In this document: positions 56,801 to 64,000 of the stretch, in pieces
Layout of the letters: every line of letters begins with the position of its first letter
Numbering within the stretch: the first letter of the stretch is position 1
Assembly (NCBI RefSeq): GCF_964355755.1
Contig: NC_092676.1
Location: forward strand, 9,530,288-9,594,287
DNA from: Antedon mediterranea
Taxonomy: Eukaryota; Echinodermata; Crinoidea; Comatulida; Antedonidae
Length of the DNA: 64,000 nucleotides
Direction of reading: 5' to 3'
The notes under the pieces: generated by a model
What the model saw: only the letters and a program-made list of their open reading frames with translations
Databases searched by the model: none
Told to the model about the DNA's origin: nothing
Position numbers and translations under genes: made by a program

Positions 56801-59157
56801 GTGACCGTGTACACGTTTACTCAATCTAAAAGTCCCTATTATCTTAATGTCTTGGATTAGATATTCACAGATTAGTTTGATGGTTTATCAGAATGGGGTA
56901 GTTATTTTATTACTATGAAATTGCTATTAATATTAATGTTTTTGAAATTTAATATAACTGAAAATGAAATCCTGACAGAGAGACAGTCAATTGTTGCAGT
57001 GTGTAGTGCAAGGTTTGTGTAGGTGAACATAAAACCAAACAAGCCTCATTTATCAATTACTGGTCCAAATACAGGGGGCATCTGCTTGGCGTCAATGCCA
57101 CAAAACAACATAGATATTTAACAATATAAAAACTTACCCCCTTGAGTTTATCTTTATCTTTTGTCTTCTCCACCTTGTTAATGCAACTATCATAGTCAAG
57201 CAACTTGTCATATCTCTTCTGTATAAGTTTATGTGGCCCTTGAAACATAATCAGTAGAAGGTTCAAGGGTGAAATCACTCGTTGTTGAACAAACAAGGTC
57301 TGAAAACAGATAGAGAAAATAAAAAATAAGGATATCACAATCCATTAACTGTATATTATTTCCTAACACATGTATTCAAGTTCATAGGTGGATGAAAGGG
57401 AATGAAACACCCTAAATTTGGAAAATGTAAAGATAGGTTCCTATTTCTCAAATCCTGGATCTGCCACCACAATTCCAACTCTTTTGTATAAAAACAAGCC
57501 TAAAATAAACTCACTTTTAAAGCTTTAATTTTACATTTTCTACCAAACCACTTAACATTTTAAAATAAAGTTTCATGAAAATACTGTATAAAATTAATTG
57601 CAATTTTCCTTAATTATTAATTTATTTCCATAAATATATTATGATTTGAAATCTACATGATTAAGACCACACCTTCAGGATCTATTAAAGTGTCCCTTGA
57701 AAAGGGGTTTGCCTTTAATATTCTGCCCCTCGTCGTTTCAAGTTTCAGTGTCCCCTTATAGGAGTGTTCCAAAGGAGGAGTTATATACTTACATAGTTTT
57801 TATAAAGTTTATTTGCAATTCTTTTCTGAGCTGCCTCATATTTGTTAACTTGTTTTAGATTTGACTGGTTGGCGTAATACTCTGATATGTCTCCTCCTAC
57901 AATAGCTTCAGTAGCGGTTGCATCCTTAAAAAAGATTTTAAATATTGTAAAGAGATACTGTTACGCTATGCTTATGTCGACACAGAACTCAACTCAAAGG
58001 AATTATATCGACTTTCGATCAACTGAACGGAACGAGCGATTATGTCGATACTGGAACTGATTGCAGCGGGCAGTGGTTACTAAAGCGTGTCACGACGCAA
58101 TTCACATATTATACGCACCAGTATGTGAGAGCGCTTAATATGGAAACTGATTGCTACTGGTTACCCTTACTGCTCGCATGTCGCGATTCAAAGTGTTTTC
58201 AGTTCTGAAAAAATAGTGGGGGGAGAGAAATTGAGAGGAATTGAAAGCATCTGAGCTTAATGTCTACATTTTATGTCCGCCTGTCATTTGTATTCAGTTG
58301 CAGTCATTTGCTTATATGCCGACAGTTTATTTGAGGTCCTGTATCAACATAAGCGCATCTTTATTCTGTCAAAAGCATGCATCCCTTTAGTGGAAAACTA
58401 ATAGGGTGGCAAACTAATAGGCTAGTAAATAGAAAGTCTGTAATGTGTTATAGATATACAATACCAAACTCTCCAAAACCAGACTTTTGTTTACGTTAAA
58501 AAGTTCCAAATACATTTTACCATTAAAATTATCATAACAGGAAATAGTTTGAGAGTAGTTTATGTACTGACTGCATGAGATTTATCAATATTTTCATCTG
58601 GTTTCAGTTATGATAGATTTTTGTTTTCGTCTATTAAAGTATTAAATTGGTTTCACTATATAATAGTAGAGTTTTACAAGAATTTATTGTTGTGTTTTGA
58701 TCTGGAATCACCCAAGTCACCCCATATTTAGGTTTCCAACTAAAAGCTAAAATATGTGCAATACACATCAGGATACACAATTGTAATTATTGGTTACTAA
58801 ACATGTCAATTTTCTAAAATCTCTATGTTTGGATATTATTGTTTGAAATATTCTCACCATCAAACACATAAACATTCATCATTTGTATACTATATAATAC
58901 CTAAATAGATTCTGTTATTTGATAAATGTCCGATTTTTACGCTATTTTTGTCGGTGGAAAATTGGAGAGCGCAAGCCCTTAACAGCATATAAACAACAAT
59001 GCTTTGCGCATGCCCTTTTCTATTTTTCCTGTAATAAGTATAATACACAAACCTTAAGGTGTTCTAAATATGCATTAATATCTTTCACAAATATCTTGAT
59101 GGTTCTTTCTAAAGTGTTGAACCTTTTCTCACTTTGTTCAAACTCTTCATCTATAGT
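50885..59157 (-). CDS. Tuba (DNMBP)/ARHGEF37/ARHGEF38-like protein, C-terminal half: BAR plus two SH3 domains
   Basis: Minus strand, eight exons in view, 438 aa, all junctions in frame: 59157-59053, 57924-57793, 57299-57138, 56195-56112, 54199-54017, 53595-53425, 52216-52003 and 51489-51401, then terminal 51061-50885 (nine segments including the last). The first five encode a BAR domain: [20 protein letters not shown], then [17 protein letters not shown] and [12 protein letters not shown], then [18 protein letters not shown] lysine-rich linker follows (53.5 kb exon). SH3-1 spans two exons ([30 protein letters not shown]). SH3-2 is [26 protein letters not shown] and [10 protein letters not shown], ending two residues before TAA at 50887-50885. 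Members of this family are Rho-family GEFs with DH-BAR-SH3-SH3 order that tie Cdc42 activation to membranes and actin or dynamin partners. The DH exons must lie beyond the window, past an intron that also contains the transposase gene at 61.4 kb. Which of the three vertebrate paralogues it matches cannot be settled. Confidence 0.9.
52255..52985 (-). mobile_element. Dispersed repeat, copy 2 (inverted relative to 39.3 kb)
   Basis: Shares AATGGTACAAATAATGGCATG, CGACAGGCAACTG, TCACGTCTTGTAGAGATG and TGCCTTTTTGATCTAAAT with the copy at 39285-39895 in opposite orientation. It lies in an intron of the Tuba-like gene. It includes a perfect 24-bp palindrome at 52876-52899 centred on CGATCG. Confidence 0.82.
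54423..54945. mobile_element. 520-bp MITE, TIR GAGAGGTTTTGC...TTACGAATACGATAACG
   Basis: The left GGTTTTGCAATCTTACGAAT / ACGATAACGAAAACGGATA is inverted at the right end as CGTTGTCGTTATCGTATTCG / TAAGGTTGCGAAACCTCCC. TIRs are about 50 bp. TA flanks both ends, consistent with a TA target. Intronic in the Tuba-like gene. Confidence 0.82.
55920..55995 (+). repeat. tRNA-like/SINE fragment with B-box
   Basis: GGTTGTGGGTTCGAATCCAAC contains an exact B-box (GGTTCGAATCC) and near-complete T-arm. The A-box half is not convincing and no cloverleaf closes. Probably a decayed tRNA-derived SINE. Confidence 0.45.
57958..58375. mobile_element. Possible MITE with imperfect TIRs of about 35 bp
   Basis: GCTATGCTTATGTCGACACAG near 57966 is matched inversely by CTGTATCAACATAAGCGCATC near 58340, with several mismatches. 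The interior is CpG-bearing and non-coding. Intronic in the Tuba-like gene. Confidence 0.5.
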
Positions 59158-59199
59158 CTACAAAAATAAAAATATGAATCTACAATTTAACGACACACA

Positions 59200-60095
59200 A
59201 TTATAAATACATAATGTACAAAAAAAATTACATTCTGTAGTGCAAAATTATCATTATAGCTAGAGAGTACTAGAAGTTTCAAAACATTCCTCTCAAATTG
59301 TATTGTTTAGCACGATGTTCCACAAACTATGGGCCATGGTTATGAGTAGGGCCTATGTGGTTTGAAAAACATACCAAACGCCATTGATGTGCGGCTAAAC
59401 TTTCAGTGACATGCGTCTTTTGTGTTACAAAAGTTTACCTTCCGAAATAAATTACAATGCAATTTCCAGAGACCTACAGATCCATATTCTATACAGTAGA
59501 TAGATTATAACTTTGGTCCAGTCGGATAATTCGGCCCGGCTTGGTCCCGGAAACCAGATTTTAGGCAGCGAAATAAAAAGTTTGCAGACACAAAAATTAT
59601 ACTACACAATTTATTTTTAAATATCAACAGTGTTGCATTATGAGATCATATGAAAAGTGGAAAAAAAGTTAGCAAGATAACTAGGCAATCTTTGTAAACA
59701 TGTTAAAGGCTCAGGCTCACTATACCAACACGAATATGAAAAACCAATGTCGCCTATAATTACTGTGTTATATATATAAAACTATGCACTAAAAGTGTGT
59801 TTTAAAGCGTTATGACGGTACAGGAAACGTTATTCTTTGTATTGGCCAAGTTTTATTTTGAAAATCCTTGCCCTTAAAAAATAATGTCACTTTAAACTTC
59901 ATGATATGACACAAAACCGCCTGTCGCCGGCCAATTTCATAATATTCACTAGTGTAAAAATTAAATATAATCCCATTTATCATTGTAAATACTGTATATT
60001 TTGGAGCCTTACCTATACATTTAATGCATGTAAGTGAAATTTTGACAAAAAATGAGTTTTATTTAAAAAAATTCTTCAATTAAATATGTCGCACA
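59200..60095. other. Gene-free stretch, likely intron
   Basis: No exon of the Tuba-like gene was identified here. It contains a GGCCCGGCTTGGTCCCGG patch near 59530. The left boundary of the transposon carrying the 61.4-kb gene probably lies here, but I could not find a terminal repeat. Confidence 0.4.
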
Positions 60096-60101
60096 AATGA
60101 C

Positions 60102-61220
60102 GTAACTTACGTTACAGACTTTAAAAAATGCATTAAATATCAATTAATAATTACCTATAAAAGTGTTTTTCTTCGTATTATATGTGATTTGTACTCTTGA
60201 TAACGATTATATTGCTTGCGCGGATGAAATATAATGTAAATACGTTATAAAATTGCCTGGAAAGTGTTAATGAAAAACGATTGGTTAAGCGATGTAACCT
60301 ACGTTACCCCATTTCTTCTTAGGATCCGGTTTGTGTACACACATGTTATAATAATTTATAAGATTAGTTACGTCAAGTTTAATTTTAAACTGATTATTTT
60401 GTTGTTGTTTTAAGATTTAATTATTTGAGCCTTTGAAGTTCATTTGAAATTTACGTTATGGTAACTTACGTTACCATATATATTGTTACTGATGAGTTTT
60501 AATATTATGGACATTTCTAAGGAATACAGATATTCTTATGATCAAGAAAACGCCCTCTGACACAATAAAAAGTTTTAACCATGTGATTCGGCAGACAGCG
60601 GCAATTTTGACCACGTTTTTATAAATACGTCTTCACAATTTCATAGTTTATTCGTCATATCAGATTTTCGAGTATATTTTAGTAAGTATTCAAATGCTTA
60701 ATTCACTAAAGATCATTTAGAACAACTTTCATAATGTTCATAATTTAGGAAATTAGACAGATATGCAAGTATGTTATTACATTGTACAATTTACACTAGT
60801 AAGCTAGCATAGGCAACAACGTAACGTAAATTACACTACATGTAACGTAGGTTACCATTTTATATACCTCATTTCTAAGACGTCTTGTTTTTTTTCTACT
60901 CAGTATATTCAAATAATTTAAGTTATATTATACAGGCAATAATGAACATTACCTCCAACCGGAGTTGATTTTATTTAGGGTTATTTTATGGGAAGTTTCT
61001 TTGCCCTTGATACTATGGTAACGTAAGTTTCACATTGATGTTGTATGTCTATGTTGTTGTAACATTACCGAACATAGCAATGATATTAAGATAAAATCTG
61101 TGTATATATGTTTATGAATATTCATTGTCAAACGTATGTCATGTACCTGGATACATCTTGTGTCTTTGTAATATTGATACTCACAAGTATTAATAGTAAG
61201 TTCATGGTAACGTAAGTTAC
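60102..61220. promoter_or_regulatory. Seven copies of the 14-bp quasi-palindrome GTAACKTAMGTTAC
   Basis: GTAACTTACGTTAC at 60102 and 60461, and GTAACCTACGTTAC at 60294, are in one orientation. GTAACGTAAATTAC at 60821, GTAACGTAGGTTAC at 60842, GTAACGTAAGTTTC at 61018 and GTAACGTAAGTTAC at 61207 are in the other. Half-sites GTAAC and GTTAC are constant. The array ends 135 bp before the transposase-like ATG. This fits subterminal transposase-binding sites or a repeated operator for the gene. Function is inference; the repetition is direct observation. Confidence 0.75.
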
Positions 61221-61354
61221 ATAATTTACTACATACAAAGTCAATGTATTTTTTTACATTATGGTTATTTAAAATGTAAAAATATAATTTAATATTTGTT
61301 TATTTCGATTTAATACTAATACATTTTGTTAAACACTAGGTGACACTGGTGATA

Positions 61355-64000
61355 ATGGTAAAGTCACGAGCCGAGATTCAGGCAGCGTATCGGGAACGAC
61401 AAAAAGAGAAGCGAGGAGCAGAGTACTTGCAAGCAGAAGCAAGACGTGTAATGAAATACTATGTTCCGTCAGCAGAACTTACAACAAAAGATAGAAATGC
61501 ATGGAGAGCGACGGTGAAAAGAAGAGTACAGAAACATCGGAGGTACGTGAAGCAAGTTCAAGCCCAACTACAAGTACAACACCCAGAAGAAGCTGACGAA
61601 CCTAGTAGTAGTAATGATGATTCAGCCATATCTTCCGATGTGGTTTTACCAACTTCTCCTCTACGCATCAAGATGTCGTTTAAGAGACGTATTTCTACTC
61701 GAAAACGTGTTGGCAGAGCACTAAGTCGAGCCCATCGTCGCATCGAAAAATTAAATCTGGAGTTACAGAAAATGACCAGACAAAAAAAAACCATAAACAA
61801 GCGCTATAAAAGAGCTCTGAAGAAAGTAAATAAGAATTGCATCCCATCTACCAGTCATGACTCGTCCATGAGTAGTACTGACTCTCCAAGATCGAAAGCA
61901 AATCAGGATTTACGAAATGCAGGTACGTCACGAATGAATGTACTGTTTTATTCACGCATAATTATTATTAATAATGATAATATTGGCTATTTATAATATA
62001 GAGCAAATATCCACAAAATGTACTCAAGGCCTTATAAATGATAACTTGTTCCATGTCGTGTATGGTGATGTGAATATACGTATTTTCTTTTTCTGCCCAT
62101 TACATGCCGCTTAACCCATTATCTTCCTGAAAATATCAATTGAGATAATATTTAAATATTCTAAACCGTACTTAATTTAGTATTGATGTAATTTCCAATT
62201 TTCTAGGTATGTCACCAAGATCAGTACCCAAAGGGTTGAAAAAACAACTCCTGCTTTCACATGCACTGCTTGATGAAATAAGAGAGAGCACAGAGATAAA
62301 TCAAGGGCAGAAGGCCAGAAGAATGATTAGCAATGTTCTATCTGGAAAGATAATCAAGAAATACAGGTTAATCGCGCGTGTTTCAAGGGAGTCGGGCCTT
62401 GGTCAACGTAACCTATCCAAGACGAAAAAGCAAGGAATCACAGCTGCGAAGTATGTAAAAAAGGCGTGGGGAGTTCTTCATAATGAAGTATTAGGCTTCA
62501 TGGAAAGAGATGACAACTCCAGGATGATGCCAGGAAAACGAGATGCCTGCAAAACATCTTCTACCAAAGAAAAACGCCAGATAAGATACCTCAATGATTA
62601 CATGATGAACTTGTTTGCCAAGTACAAAAGTGAAAATCCCGAGCAACGGAAGGTTTCTTTTTCCTCGTTTAAGAAAATCCGACAAAGAAATGCTAATATT
62701 AAACTTGTCAAATTCACAGCAAGAAACACAAGTCTTTGCCAAAAACATCAGAACTTTGCCCTTCAGTTAAAGGTATTAAAATCTCTAGGTGTGATCACAA
62801 TCACAAGCCCCGATGAAGCAATCAAATCAATCACCGACACACAGATATCTGATCTTGCTAAACGTATACCAGATCAAGAGATCCAGTATGAAGAATGGAA
62901 ACGTGTCCCGGACAATTTCGGTAAGAAGAAAACTAAACTTGTTCAACAAAGAGTCGACAAAAGCACATTTGCAGACTTATTTGTAACTACAACTATTGAT
63001 TTCCGAAAACATGCACAACGGGTTACAGCACAATACACTGCTATAAGAGAGTGTAAAGAAAACCTGCAAGAAGGAGAATGCGTCATACATATGGATTTCG
63101 CTCAGAATTACACATGTGTGCCGATGGAAGAAGTGCAAAGAGCCTACTGGAATCAGACCGGTGTTACTTTACACCCTATAATTGCTTACTTTCATGATGG
63201 CGAAATTAAGCATCATAGCATGGTAGCGGTTTCAGACACCCGCGCACACAACGCTTCTACTGTGTTTGCAATTTTAAAGAAGCTGGTGCCAAAATTGAGA
63301 GGGATCTTGCCAGAATTAAAGACTATCCATTATTGGACCGATAGTCCAACATCACAATACCGGAATAAAACAATATTCTCCATCATATCTAATCACAACA
63401 TACTTTTCCATAATATTAATGCCAGCTGGGACTACTTCGAAGCTGGGCATGGAAAAGGGCCATGCGACGGCATTGGCGGAACAGTAAAACGCTTGGCGGA
63501 CGAAGCCGTAAAACGTGGTGCGGCAGTGATCCAAGATGCCCACGACTTCTTTGCTTGGGCTTGTCAAGAAAGAGAAAACTCACGCATAGAGTACTTTTTT
63601 GTTACTAATGAGGAATGTGTGGCTGCAGAATCGGAAATACAAATGAAATGGCCAAACATAAGACCTGTTCCCGGGACTACAAATCTCCATGCAGTGAGAG
63701 GCATCAGTGGAGAAGTGATGGTACGCGATGTATCTTGCTACTGTAGAGCGTGTCAAGAAACCTCTTCTGCTGATAACATGTGCCCCGGATGGATAGTCCA
63801 TAGCTTAACGAAACGTCAAAAGCAAAATACCAAGCAAAGCAGCAAAATTCAATTCCATGTTGATGATTGGGTATCGGCATTATATGATGAAGAATGGTAC
63901 ATCGGCAAAGTTGTTGATATAGATGATGAAGATGCGTTGGTGTCTTTTTTAAAATCTGGCAGCAGAATTAACAAGAACATATTTCAGTGGCCAAATAGTA
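61355..64000 (+). CDS. DDE-type transposase-like protein with Tudor/SH3-like C-terminal domain, 2 exons, runs off window
   Basis: Exon 1 61355-61922 (ATG, MVKSRAEIQAAYRERQKEKR), donor GTACGT, phase 1; exon 2 from 62207 (acceptor TTTTCTAG), open to the window end, at least 787 aa with no break. The N-terminus is basic with a coiled-coil-like segment (about residues 130-165). LCQKHQNFALQLKVLK (about 360) is a possible Cys/His site. Putative catalytic residues: D486 in VIHMDFAQNY, D568 in HYWTDSPTSQYRNK, and E601 in WDYFEAGHGKGPCDGIGG. The spacing D-x81-D-x32-E is close to the DDE norm. A Cys cluster follows (CYCRAC, then CPGW). A Tudor-like beta-barrel segment comes next (DDWVSALYDEEWYIGKVVDI, about 742-785). 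From general knowledge, proteins with the EAGHGKGPCDGIGG block occur in many invertebrate genomes; I cannot assign a named superfamily. It lies in the 5' intron of the Tuba-like gene, on the opposite strand. Confidence 0.82.

Noticed and set aside
61018-61031. GTAACGTAAG motifs as splice donors
   Set aside because: They lie upstream of the ATG in both orientations and recur seven times as quasi-palindromes, which fits binding sites better than splice donors.

Overview
This is a eukaryotic, invertebrate-type genomic window. It is AT-rich, with short exons, GT/AG introns and dense, mostly decayed transposable elements. No bacterial or viral gene organisation was seen. A tetraspanin, a C-type lectin domain gene, a Tuba-like BAR/SH3 gene, Penelope-like and CR1/L2/L1-like retroelements, and the recurrent palindrome TAGGCCTA suggest an invertebrate deuterostome, possibly an echinoderm. 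That assignment is inferred from gene content and style, not proven.

Layout. 1.9-28.3 kb: a seven-exon tetraspanin gene (+) whose second intron is about 21.6 kb and full of elements. On the minus strand inside that intron lies a multi-exon proline-rich repeat gene (9.5-12.2 kb). The same intron holds fragments of several non-LTR retrotransposons, a family of TTAA-flanked DNA elements, and a deleted LTR retrotransposon (18.9-23.8 kb). The LTR element carries a long-TIR foldback element, which itself carries two further insertions. 28.4-41 kb is mostly retroelement debris: an L2/CR1-like fragment, an RT ORF broken by one stop, and a Penelope-like element with a hammerhead ribozyme motif. This stretch also holds a five-exon minus-strand gene of a transposon-associated family (34.95-37.09 kb). 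42.3-43.3 kb: a C-type lectin domain gene (+). 44-50 kb has no supported gene. 50.9-59.2 kb: the 3' half of a Tuba/ARHGEF37/38-like gene (-), encoding a BAR domain and two SH3 domains and continuing past the window through a transposon-filled intron. 61.4-64.0 kb: an apparently intact two-exon DDE-type transposase-like gene (+), running off the end. It is preceded by seven copies of a 14-bp quasi-palindrome, GTAAC-N4-GTTAC.

How the parts relate. The three host genes (tetraspanin, lectin, Tuba-like) are unrelated neighbours rather than an operon-like system. Most of the rest is the mobile-element record inside and between their introns. The best candidates for something undescribed are the 61-64 kb transposase with its Tudor-like C-terminal tail and upstream motif array, the proline-rich coding minisatellite gene at 9.5-12.2 kb, and the perfect-hairpin repeats at 20.7-22.05 kb. 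All exon models here are hand-built from splice sites and reading phase. No similarity search was run, so family names rest on recognised motifs.
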